From the NCBI GenBank assembly GCA_021835185.1, contig JAKBQO010000029.1, forward strand, positions 1-12,959: a DNA stretch of 12,959 bases, in the 5' to 3' direction. This document shows, piece after piece, positions 7,149-12,959 of this stretch. The first letter of the stretch is position 1, and each line of letters begins with the position of its first letter. The notes under the pieces were generated by a model. It did not search any database and was not told the origin of the DNA. It worked only from the letters and a program-made list of their open reading frames with translations. Both the position numbers and the translations under genes were made by a program. This stretch comes from Thermoplasmata archaeon (GTDB lineage Archaea; Thermoplasmatota; Thermoplasmata; Thermoplasmatales; Thermoplasmataceae).

Positions 7149-8015
7149 ATGGACATTATATGCAAAAATATCCATTTTCAGCTGTCTAATATGAATGTTC
7201 CACAAATAATAAATAAATATCATACCGGCAAGTTGGAGGGTGATACATTGTTCCTTGACCCATGCGAATCCATATATTTATACATGAAGGGAAAGATCGT
7301 GCCAGAAACCAAAATGAACATGGTTGATCTTATAAATAGTGTATTTAACGAAGATCTCTATATTTACTATGTATATTCTGTGTTAAAGAGTAAGGGGTTC
7401 ATTGTGAAACGGGATGGTTACAGGTTTTTTTATCGGAGACCAGGAGAACAGTATAATATACCTGTAATATTAATCAAGGAGGGAGAAATAACTGATTTTT
7501 CATGGCTTTACGAGAATCTTCCGGCCATATTCATAACTGTTGATGAGGAAAAGAGCATAACGTATTTCAGGGCAGATTTTATTGATCCTGAAGGAAATGC
7601 AGATTCCAATATATCTGTGCGGAAATTGGGAAAACTTGATAATATCTATTATACAACAAATACCAGGCCCGAATGGTTTGGGCAGGAATTTATGGGTGTT
7701 AAGATACTCAATAAATTTGAAGCTAATTACGTCCTGGGAGAACCGGGCACAGAGGAAGATCAGCTTTACAGTGACCTTGTAAAACATCATTTTATTGTAA
7801 AAAGTGGTTTTAAGTACGGGCAGAATTTCCGGATATATTCAGATTCCATGGAAAATCATGCAGAATTCCTTGTGAGCCTAATGAAACGGGAAGAATGGTA
7901 TAAAATAAGCCGGGCAATAAGATTATCAACAAGCGTCAGAAAAAAGACGCTGGTTGCCGGTTTTATAGATGGTGAATTAAAATATATTGATATAGAAAGA
8001 TTGAGAGATATTTAA
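7149..8015 (+). CDS. endA: tRNA-splicing endonuclease, homodimeric two-repeat type
   Basis: EndA cuts archaeal pre-tRNA at bulge-helix-bulge motifs to remove introns. This 288-residue form has two tandem repeats, as in the homodimeric (alpha-prime 2) euryarchaeal class. The N-terminal repeat includes the KGFIVKRDGYRFFY segment at about 82-95 but has no matching His/Lys pair, so it is structural. The C-terminal repeat holds the catalytic triad: Tyr230 in NFRIYSD, His237 in MENHAEF, and Lys265 in SVRKK, preceded by ISRAIRLS. It lies 8 bases after the GTPase gene with no clear Shine-Dalgarno, which suggests translation continues within one operon. Its 3' end overlaps that of rpsB on the other strand by 4 bases (8012-8015), so each transcript must run into the opposite gene or end inside it. 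Confidence 0.93.
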   Translation: MDIICKNIHFQLSNMNVPQIINKYHTGKLEGDTLFLDPCESIYLYMKGKIVPETKMNMVDLINSVFNEDLYIYYVYSVLKSKGFIVKRDGYRFFYRRPGEQYNIPVILIKEGEITDFSWLYENLPAIFITVDEEKSITYFRADFIDPEGNADSNISVRKLGKLDNIYYTTNTRPEWFGQEFMGVKILNKFEANYVLGEPGTEEDQLYSDLVKHHFIVKSGFKYGQNFRIYSDSMENHAEFLVSLMKREEWYKISRAIRLSTSVRKKTLVAGFIDGELKYIDIERLRDI

Positions 8016-8614
8016 ATCTGGACCTCGAAATCATCTATTTTAGATTTCATCTCATCATATGATTTTATTTCTCCCCTGTTCTTCAAAATTTCTCTGGCCA
8101 TTAACCAGTATATCACTGCAAGGGACATTCTGCCCTTGTTGTTGGTCGGAATAATAAGATCGACAAAGTCTGTTTTGTTGTTTGCGTCGCATAGGGCTAT
8201 TACTGGTATGCCTATTCTTATTGCTTCTTTCATGGCCTGTGTATCTGCCAGTGGGTCTGTTACCAGTATTATCTTTGCATTGTAATAGGATTTAAGATTT
8301 GGGTTCGTAAGCGTTCCAGGTATAAACCTGCCTATAATAGAGCTGGACCCAACTATTTCAGAAAATTTTGCAACAGGCTTGAAAGCATATTGCCTCTGTG
8401 CCACAACAAGAATTTGCTCTGGCTGGTATCTGGACAGCATTTTTCCAGCCTCTATCAGTGCATGGTTTGTTTTTTTAATATCCAGTATATATAAACCATC
8501 ATTTCTTATTTTGAATATGTATTTATCCATATCCTTTGATTTGACCTGTGTTCCAATATGGACACCGGATTTTTGATATTCTTCCTCCGGTATTAGTAAT
8601 TGCTCTTCCATCAT
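8012..8614 (-). CDS. rpsB: Small ribosomal subunit protein uS2, archaeal type
   Basis: This 200-residue protein is ribosomal protein S2 of the archaeal/eukaryotic type, which is shorter than the bacterial protein and lacks its coiled-coil insertion. Recognisable stretches are YQKSGVHIGTQ near the N-terminus, the GLYILDIKKT strand, RFIPGTLTNP in the middle, and LVTDPLADTQAMKEA followed by IPVIALCDANN. It joins the head of the 30S subunit. The start MMEEQ is taken at the first ATG; the next codon is also ATG. It lies 40 bases downstream of guaAb. A weak GGTAG precedes the start, and an AT element at about 8645-8652 could be its own TATA box, so both read-through and separate transcription are possible. 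The usual archaeal neighbours (RNA polymerase subunits, enolase, L13, S9) are not in this window. Confidence 0.95.
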   Translation of the reverse strand: MMEEQLLIPEEEYQKSGVHIGTQVKSKDMDKYIFKIRNDGLYILDIKKTNHALIEAGKMLSRYQPEQILVVAQRQYAFKPVAKFSEIVGSSSIIGRFIPGTLTNPNLKSYYNAKIILVTDPLADTQAMKEAIRIGIPVIALCDANNKTDFVDLIIPTNNKGRMSLAVIYWLMAREILKNRGEIKSYDEMKSKIDDFEVQI

Positions 8615-8654
8615 AATGACTACCTTTTTTATAGAATTGTAAATTATTATATAA

Positions 8655-9575
8655 TTATTCCCATTCTATAGTAGCTGGAGGTTTGTCCGTAATATCATAG
8701 ACAATTCTATTGATTTCCGGTATTTCATCGGTAATGTTCACTGAAATGTCAGAAAGCAGATCCCAGTCAGGTTTTGAAAATGTCCCGGTCATCCCATCCA
8801 GGGTATCTATCATCCTTATGGCTATTGTTTCACCATATGTTCTCTGATCCCCATGAACCCCTGTTGTCTTCACAGGAAGAAGTACGCAGAAATATTGCCA
8901 CGGCCTTTCTCCAGAATACCTCTCATTTACTGATCTTTCAAGTATATCTGTTGCCTGTTTTAATATCTGAAGCTTGTGTTCTGTAACGTCACCTATAATC
9001 CTTATTGCAAGTCCTGGTCCTGGGAAAGGCATAACTTCAGGCAGCCCGAAATATCTTGAAACCTCTCTGACCTCATCCTTATACAGATCCCGTAATGGTT
9101 CAATGAGTTTGAAACCCATATCAGCCGGAAGCCCTCCAACATTATGATGGCTTTTTATGGTATCCCTTGATGCGCCTCCACTTTCTATCCAGTCCGGTGC
9201 AATAGTGCCCTGAAGCAGATATGTTGCGCCGAAGGAATCCGCCTCTTCCCTGAAAACATCTATAAAGGTTTTTCCGATAATCTTTCTTTTTGTCTCCGGG
9301 TCAATAACTCCCTTCAGGTTATTAAGGAATGTTTCCCTGGCATCGATTAATTTATATTTTACATTAAATTTTTCAAAAAGCATCTTAACCCGATCAACTT
9401 CATTCAACCTTAACAATCCAGTATCAACAAACACTATCTCTATGTTCTTTATGGGGGCTGCAATGAGTGACAATAATGTGCTATCCTGGCCGCCGGAACA
9501 GGCAAGAATACCCTTTCCGTCCAGCTTTGACATAATCATTTTCCTGCTTTCCTCAACAAATTTTTGAGCATCCAT
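8655..9575 (-). CDS. guaAB: GMP synthase subunit B (ATP-pyrophosphatase)
   Basis: This is the ATP-pyrophosphatase subunit of the two-subunit archaeal GMP synthetase. It adenylates XMP and, with ammonia from a separate glutamine amidotransferase subunit, forms GMP in purine biosynthesis. The 306 residues begin directly with the N-type pyrophosphatase region. The PP-loop SGGQDST is at 27-33, with Gln where many members have Val. The XMP-binding part follows, with [12 protein letters not shown] and the dimerisation domain ending in [10 protein letters not shown], the family's usual C-terminus. No amidotransferase domain is fused in front, and that subunit gene is not in the window. A TATA-like element lies about 32 bases upstream, and a perfect 10-base inverted repeat lies further upstream (9652-9676). 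rpsB follows 40 bases downstream. Confidence 0.95.
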   Translation of the reverse strand: MDAQKFVEESRKMIMSKLDGKGILACSGGQDSTLLSLIAAPIKNIEIVFVDTGLLRLNEVDRVKMLFEKFNVKYKLIDARETFLNNLKGVIDPETKRKIIGKTFIDVFREEADSFGATYLLQGTIAPDWIESGGASRDTIKSHHNVGGLPADMGFKLIEPLRDLYKDEVREVSRYFGLPEVMPFPGPGLAIRIIGDVTEHKLQILKQATDILERSVNERYSGERPWQYFCVLLPVKTTGVHGDQRTYGETIAIRMIDTLDGMTGTFSKPDWDLLSDISVNITDEIPEINRIVYDITDKPPATIEWE

Positions 9576-9603
9576 ACAACCTAATATAATTATATTATTA
9601 ATT

Positions 9604-9611
9604 TTTATATA
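9604..9611 (-). promoter_or_regulatory. Likely TATA box of guaAb
   Basis: The minus strand reads TATATAAA here, centred about 32 bases before the guaAb ATG at 9575, so the leader would be only a few bases long. The 172-base spacer between guaAb and the upstream membrane-protein gene is very AT-rich, so other elements could serve. Confidence 0.45.
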
Positions 9612-9651
9612 TAAATGAATGAAACCATTTTTATTTTTTGGCTATTTTGAG

Positions 9652-9676
9652 ATGCATAAAATAATCTTTTATGCAT
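9652..9676. repeat. Perfect 10-base inverted repeat upstream of guaAb
   Basis: ATGCATAAAA (9652-9661) and TTTTATGCAT (9667-9676) are exact inverted repeats around the 5-base spacer TAATC. The element is 72 bases past the stop of the 3-TM gene and 77 bases before the guaAb start, upstream of its TATA element. It could be a dimeric regulator's operator for guaAb or an RNA hairpin at the end of the upstream transcript. No long T run follows it on the minus strand, so a simple terminator is less likely. Confidence 0.6.
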
Positions 9677-9747
9677 ACATAAGTTATCTTCTTATTAAAA
9701 TAATAATTTATTTCAGAGTAAAGTGAAATCAAAGGCTTTTAAAATAA

Positions 9748-10053
9748 TTATGTTTTCATTATTGCCCCAAGAAATACCAGAAGACCTATAACAACCCCTA
9801 TAACAGCAGCAATAATGTAAAATACTGTAGGTTCAAGTACCTCTGTTATGAAGCTTACCTTGAAAACGTCACTAGAGCCCAGTATAACAAATATTCCAAG
9901 CAAAAGCCCTACTACAAGCAGTATACCTCCAACTATCCTACTTTTATTGCTGCCGAAATATGCGGTTAGAACACCGAATATAATCAGCGACAGGGCAAAG
10001 AGCGCAAGCAAAACCAATACAAAAATGTCCCAATTCCAAGAAAATGCTGTCAT
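9748..10053 (-). CDS. Small membrane protein with three predicted helices
   Basis: I do not recognise this 101-residue protein. It has three strongly hydrophobic segments at about 9-32, 38-59 and 74-97. The loop between the first two is short and polar (GSNKSR), and a longer loop at about 60-73 contains SSDVFKVSF. It has no cysteine or histidine pairs that would suggest metal binding, and no catalytic motif. It follows the Lrp-type ligand-binding gene by 8 bases. A strong Shine-Dalgarno (AGGTGAT) overlaps that gene's stop codon, so the two are almost certainly one transcript. Such a pair could couple ligand sensing to a membrane function, but this is speculation. Confidence 0.75.
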   Translation of the reverse strand: MTAFSWNWDIFVLVLLALFALSLIIFGVLTAYFGSNKSRIVGGILLVVGLLLGIFVILGSSDVFKVSFITEVLEPTVFYIIAAVIGVVIGLLVFLGAIMKT

Positions 10054-10056
10054 TTA

Positions 10057-10063
10057 ATCACCT
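10057..10063 (-). promoter_or_regulatory. Shine-Dalgarno overlapping the upstream stop codon
   Basis: The minus strand reads AGGTGAT, complementary to the usual archaeal 16S rRNA 3' end, three bases before the ATG of the 3-TM gene at 10053. It overlaps the TAG stop of the Lrp-domain gene (10064-10062). This contrasts with the leaderless operon starts elsewhere in the window and marks an internal, translationally linked gene. Confidence 0.7.
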
Positions 10064-10295
10064 ATAATTTTATCTCCGTCAATGTTTTTGTGTCAACTAC
10101 TCCGCTTATTGTCCTGATATCCTGAATAACAAGTTTCCCTATTTTCGACAAATCTTCTGTTTCTATCCGTGCTATAATGTCAAACTCCCCGAGAATCGGA
10201 TGGATCTCAGTGACATATTTCAACGTGGAAACCAGGTTATACACATCTTGTTCCTTTCCAGGTATAACTCTTATTAGGACAAAAGCAACTGACAT
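10062..10295 (-). CDS. Stand-alone Lrp/AsnC ligand-binding (RAM) domain protein
   Basis: This 77-residue protein is a single RAM domain, the effector-binding and oligomerising part of Lrp/AsnC regulators, without a helix-turn-helix. Visible marks are the first strand SVAFVLIRV, the central turn GEFDIIARIE (about 36-45) and the end SGVVDTKTLTEIKL, matching the family pattern G-x-(Y/F)-D ... GV-x-x-T-x-T. The family forms dimers and octamers that bind amino acids. Without a DNA-binding domain it may modulate a full-length Lrp or act as a small-molecule sensor. An AT-rich TATA element 26 bases upstream predicts a leaderless transcript, so this gene has its own start separate from hisS. The 3-TM gene follows 8 bases later. 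Confidence 0.88.
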   Translation of the reverse strand: MSVAFVLIRVIPGKEQDVYNLVSTLKYVTEIHPILGEFDIIARIETEDLSKIGKLVIQDIRTISGVVDTKTLTEIKL

Positions 10296-10317
10296 TTATA
10301 GTAAAAGTTATTTTTCA

Positions 10318-10325
10318 ATATAAAT
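10318..10325 (-). promoter_or_regulatory. TATA box of the RAM-domain gene
   Basis: The minus strand reads ATTTATAT here, centred about 26 bases before the ATG at 10295. This is ideal spacing for a leaderless transcript. It lies in the 49-base gap after hisS, so the RAM/3-TM pair can be expressed separately. Confidence 0.55.
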
Positions 10326-10344
10326 TTTGTTGTTATATTCTGAT

Positions 10345-11631
10345 TCAATCGTCCCCTCTAAGCTGAAGGAGAAAATCATCGTATCCCATTATGGATTGCT
10401 GTGAGGTCTTCATATTCTTAACTGTTAGCGTGTTTTCTTCAAATTCTCGTTCTCCTATTATTATTGCAAAGTCAAATCCAGATGCACTTTTCATCTGTGA
10501 TGATATTTTTCTGTGTGTCATGTCAACGATAGCAATTTTATTCAGGCTTCTTATCCTGCTAGCAATTTTTATTATATAATCCTCATCGACCGATGAAAGA
10601 TTGCAGATATAATAGGACTTTTTAATATTCCTCTTCATCCACAGGTTCTGCCTTTTAAGCAGTAATTCTATTACAGCATCTCCTATTGCAAATCCTACTG
10701 CAGGTATCCTATCCGTTGTAAATAATTTTGAAAGGTCATCATATCTCCCTCCCCCAAGTATGGCCCTTAATTCGCCCTTTACATCAAAAGCTTCGAACAC
10801 CATTCCGGTATAGTACGATAGTCCTCTTACTATTGAAAAATCGTAGTTTATGGGGCTTTCAGTGTATAGCCCTATGAGATCAAAGGTCTTTTTGATTCTT
10901 TCAATCCTTGGTTTTATTTCCTCATAGTTTTTTACTACTTTTTTTACCTTTCTCTCAAGATTTCCTGTATCCACCTTTTCATTCAGCAGTGAAAGAATTT
11001 TTTTTATTTCATCCCCCTCTGCCCCCACGGTCTTGAACGCTTCAACAAATGAATTTCTGTCAATCTTCTTGTATTTATCAATTATTGAGAAGGCATCTGG
11101 TATGTTTTCTATGCCGAGATCCTTTAATATATATTCCATCAAAAACCTGTCATTAATATTGATTTCATAGATGCCTGACAATCCAAGGTAATCAAGAATG
11201 TTTGATGCAAGCCCCACAATTTCTGCGTCAGATTCCTCAGAATCCAGGCCAAACATATCGGCATTAAACTGATAATGTTCCCTGAACCTGCCCTCCTGTG
11301 GTTCTTCATATCTCCATACCTTTGGGAATGAATACCACCTGACAGGTCTCGGAAGGTCTTTTCTGGCTGCCAATAATCTTACAGTAGACGGTGTGGCTTC
11401 AGGAATCATTGTTACCTCCCTGCCACCCTTATCGGTAAATGAAAAAGTCTGGCTAACAAGTTCTGTTCCTGATTTTAGCCTGTAGAGGTCAAGAGGTTCA
11501 AGGCTGGGAAAATCAATAAGCTGATATCCAAAATTTTCCGCTGCATTGGTAATTTTCTTAAAAAAATAATTCCGAACCTCCATATCCTCAGGATAATGAT
11601 CGCGGAAACCCTTTATTTTCTCAATTTTCAT
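10345..11631 (-). CDS. hisS: Histidyl-tRNA synthetase
   Basis: HisRS charges tRNA-His with histidine. The 428 residues show the class II catalytic core. It begins with the KGFRDHYPED element (about 7-16). Motif 2 lies at about 102-121, with the WRYE and QEGRFRE elements. The histidine-specific RGLSYYTGMVFE segment (269-280) contains the catalytic arginine region, and GGGRYDDL is at 293-300. The motif 3 segment AVGFAIGDAVIELL (311-324) lacks the arginine usual in GxExR-type motif 3. From about 340 comes the anticodon-binding domain. The ATG overlaps the stop of the DUF1059 gene as ATGA (11628-11631), preceded by a purine-rich AGGGGAAA, so the two genes are probably translated together. Confidence 0.95.
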   Translation of the reverse strand: MKIEKIKGFRDHYPEDMEVRNYFFKKITNAAENFGYQLIDFPSLEPLDLYRLKSGTELVSQTFSFTDKGGREVTMIPEATPSTVRLLAARKDLPRPVRWYSFPKVWRYEEPQEGRFREHYQFNADMFGLDSEESDAEIVGLASNILDYLGLSGIYEININDRFLMEYILKDLGIENIPDAFSIIDKYKKIDRNSFVEAFKTVGAEGDEIKKILSLLNEKVDTGNLERKVKKVVKNYEEIKPRIERIKKTFDLIGLYTESPINYDFSIVRGLSYYTGMVFEAFDVKGELRAILGGGRYDDLSKLFTTDRIPAVGFAIGDAVIELLLKRQNLWMKRNIKKSYYICNLSSVDEDYIIKIASRIRSLNKIAIVDMTHRKISSQMKSASGFDFAIIIGEREFEENTLTVKNMKTSQQSIMGYDDFLLQLRGDD

Positions 11632-11825
11632 ATTTCCCCTTTGTATTCTTCACCCTCATATATGACAGATTCAATTTTTTTCATTGTTTCATCATCTATG
11701 TCGTTTGTTGCATGTGCATAGTGAAAGTGTATTCGTATTCTTGGAAATATATCCTCTCTCTTCTCTGCATGGTTCTCGAATGAGCAGTTCCATCCCAAAT
11801 CCTTACATTTGAAATAATATGTCAT
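11628..11825 (-). CDS. DUF1059 family small protein
   Basis: This 65-residue protein matches the DUF1059 pattern, a small family of unknown function common in archaea. Its N-terminus has the conserved paired cysteines in FKCKDLGWNCSFE (about 5-17). A helical middle follows with a HFHYAHA segment in place of the usual His-rich H-x(n)-H, then an amphipathic C-terminal helix (DDETMKKIESVI). The cysteines and histidines could bind a metal, which is inference. It is the first gene of the minus-strand run, ends in an ATGA overlap with hisS, and has a TATA-like element at about 11846-11853, near the spacing expected for a short or absent leader. Confidence 0.8.
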   Translation of the reverse strand: MTYYFKCKDLGWNCSFENHAEKREDIFPRIRIHFHYAHATNDIDDETMKKIESVIYEGEEYKGEI

Positions 11826-11884
11826 ACCTACCCTATTAATTTTTAATATAAAAACAATTATTATTTAATAAGTTATTAACGTGC
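11826..11884. promoter_or_regulatory. Divergent promoter region, DUF1059-hisS and epimerase
   Basis: These 59 bases separate two divergent starts. On the minus strand TTTTATAT (about 11846-11853) is about 24 bases before the DUF1059 ATG. On the plus strand TATTTAAT (11862-11869) is about 20 bases before the epimerase ATG, and TAATATAAAA (11844-11853) is about 36 bases before it; neither spacing is perfect. The two core promoters are so close that transcription in one direction may interfere with the other. Confidence 0.4.
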
Positions 11885-12841
11885 ATGCAGGGAAAAAATA
11901 TACTTATTACCGGCGGAGCCGGGTTCATTGGTTCCAACATGGTAGAAAAACTACTGGAAGACAACAGTATAACCGTAATAGACAATCTTAACAACCACGT
12001 GGGAAATCGCTTCATAGAATCATTTTCAGGAAACAAAAATTTTCATTTTGTTGATGCCGATCTTCTATCATTTGATTATGAATCATTGAATAACATAGAT
12101 ATTGTTATACACTTCGCCGCTAACTCAGATGTCCGGTACGGTTCAGAGGATCCGGTGAAAGATTTCAAAAACAATGTGGTAGTTACAGAAAACATACTGG
12201 AATATATGAGAAAGAAGGATGTGGGTGAATTACTGTTTGCATCCTCATCCACCGTTTACGGTGAAGCTTCCATTATGCCCACTCCGGAGAGCTATGGACC
12301 ATATATGCCAATCTCCTCCTATGGGGCATCAAAGATGGCGAATGAGGGTTTTATAACTGCATATTCTCATTATTATGGAATAAAAGGTTCAATTTTCAGA
12401 TTCGCGAATATAGTGGGAAAAAATTCCACCCATGGTGTTATATACGATTTCATCAACAAACTTTTGAAAAATTCATCGGAACTCGAAATCCTTGGTGATG
12501 GAACACAGAGAAAATCATACATGCATGTAAAGGACTGTGTGGATTCAATGGTTTATATCCATGACAAATCCCAGAAAACGGATATAATAAACCTTGGAAA
12601 CCGTGAAACAACGTCAGTGAAAACAATAGCTGATTATGTTGTAAAAAGAATGGGCTTAAATAATGTAAAATACAGGTTCACAGGTGGAATAAATGGGAGA
12701 GGCTGGAAGGGTGATATAAAGGTAACACACCTTGCCATAGACAAGCTTCTGTCCATGGGGTGGAAAAGCAGGTATACCAGTGACGAATCTGTGGATGTAG
12801 CCGTACAGGAAACTATAGACCAGCTCAGAAATAAAAATTAA
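11885..12841 (+). CDS. NAD-dependent sugar-nucleotide epimerase/dehydratase (GalE-like)
   Basis: This 318-residue protein is an extended short-chain dehydrogenase of the UDP-glucose 4-epimerase group, acting on nucleotide sugars for glycan or S-layer glycosylation. The Rossmann motif GGAGFIG is at residues 10-16, followed by an acidic residue (Asp near 38) that fits NAD rather than NADP. The catalytic set is visible: Ser/Thr in SSSTVYG (120-126), Tyr146 and Lys150 in YGASK. The RFANIVG segment and the YMHVKDCVDS segment are typical of GalE-like and related epimerases. The C-terminal substrate domain begins near 170. The exact sugar (UDP-glucose, GlcNAc or other) cannot be told. It diverges from the DUF1059-hisS unit across 59 bases. 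A GTG four bases upstream is out of frame, so the ATG at 11885 is the start. Confidence 0.9.
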   Translation: MQGKNILITGGAGFIGSNMVEKLLEDNSITVIDNLNNHVGNRFIESFSGNKNFHFVDADLLSFDYESLNNIDIVIHFAANSDVRYGSEDPVKDFKNNVVVTENILEYMRKKDVGELLFASSSTVYGEASIMPTPESYGPYMPISSYGASKMANEGFITAYSHYYGIKGSIFRFANIVGKNSTHGVIYDFINKLLKNSSELEILGDGTQRKSYMHVKDCVDSMVYIHDKSQKTDIINLGNRETTSVKTIADYVVKRMGLNNVKYRFTGGINGRGWKGDIKVTHLAIDKLLSMGWKSRYTSDESVDVAVQETIDQLRNKN

Positions 12842-12879
12842 GCAATAATTTCATAAATGATAAAAAACTATTATACCTG

Positions 12880-12959
12880 ATGCCTAATTACAGTGAACTG
12901 GAAACAAAGCTGAGAAATAATGTTGTCCCTTCCATATTTATTGGAATAACACTGTCCCT
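12880..12959 (+). CDS. Start of an unidentified gene, cut by the window edge
   Basis: An ATG 38 bases after the epimerase stop opens a frame that stays open for 26 codons to the end of the window. The peptide starts MPNYSELETKLRNN and turns hydrophobic (VVPSIFIGITLS), perhaps entering a strand or a membrane segment. I cannot assign a family. Same-strand position suggests it may belong with the epimerase, for example in glycan synthesis, but this is inference. There is no clear Shine-Dalgarno or well-placed TATA box. Confidence 0.45.
   Translation, partial: MPNYSELETKLRNNVVPSIFIGITLS

Noticed and set aside
7500..7790. Minus-strand open frame of 96 codons inside endA.
   Set aside because: It is antisense to the endonuclease core and shows no start signals or domain.
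8655..9575. A truncated GMP synthase lacking its amidotransferase domain, suggesting a broken gene.
   Set aside because: Archaea normally encode GMP synthetase as two separate subunits, so this length and start are ordinary.
1..12959. tRNA or other RNA genes, CRISPR arrays, or an intact insertion sequence.
   Set aside because: I saw no T-loop signature with a foldable cloverleaf, no regularly spaced repeats, and no transposase-like frame on reading both strands by eye; a covariance-model search would be decisive.

Overview
The window looks like chromosomal DNA of an AT-rich euryarchaeon, most probably an acidophilic member of the Thermoplasmatales (Ferroplasma, Cuniculiplasma or Thermoplasma relatives). 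This lineage call is inference. It rests on a stand-alone GMP synthase ATP-pyrophosphatase subunit, a two-repeat archaeal tRNA-splicing endonuclease of about 290 residues, an archaeal-type S2 protein, TATA boxes about 25 bases upstream of start codons (leaderless genes), and a secreted sugar-binding protein with no cysteine and many Asn-X-Ser/Thr sites.

Bases 1-4322 (+): a three-gene carbohydrate ABC transporter operon of the MalEFGK (CUT1) type. It encodes a membrane-anchored solute-binding protein, one polypeptide in which the two permease halves are fused, and a MalK-like ATPase. Both junctions are 4-base ATGA stop/start overlaps, so translation is probably coupled.

Bases 4323-5293: a low-density accessory patch. 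An intact AbrB-type antitoxin (VapB) has a promoter with two TGTACA palindromes around the TATA element. It is followed by a VapC PIN toxin that has lost its N-terminal half. The spacers hold several small inverted repeats and possible decayed coding fragments.

Bases 5294-8015: a class I PLP aminotransferase (-) is divergent from a two-gene unit (+). That unit encodes a Ras-like GTPase with a degenerate G3 motif and the tRNA-splicing endonuclease EndA. endA converges on rpsB and overlaps it by 4 bases.

Bases 8012-11825 (-): a run of information-processing and nucleotide genes in the transcription order DUF1059 protein, hisS, stand-alone Lrp/AsnC ligand-binding domain, small 3-TM protein, guaA subunit B, rpsB. 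DUF1059-hisS is an ATGA-overlap pair. The Lrp-domain gene has its own leaderless promoter, and its stop codon overlaps the Shine-Dalgarno of the 3-TM gene. A perfect 10-base inverted repeat lies upstream of guaAb.

Bases 11885-12959 (+): an NAD-dependent sugar-nucleotide epimerase, then the first 26 codons of an unidentified gene cut by the window edge.

I saw no rRNA, tRNA, CRISPR array or intact insertion sequence. I did not find a clear new multi-gene system. The most unusual items are the fused permease with one degenerate coupling loop, the divergent GTPase paired with endA, the antitoxin left beside a gutted toxin, and the RAM-domain/3-TM pair next to the guaAb hairpin.
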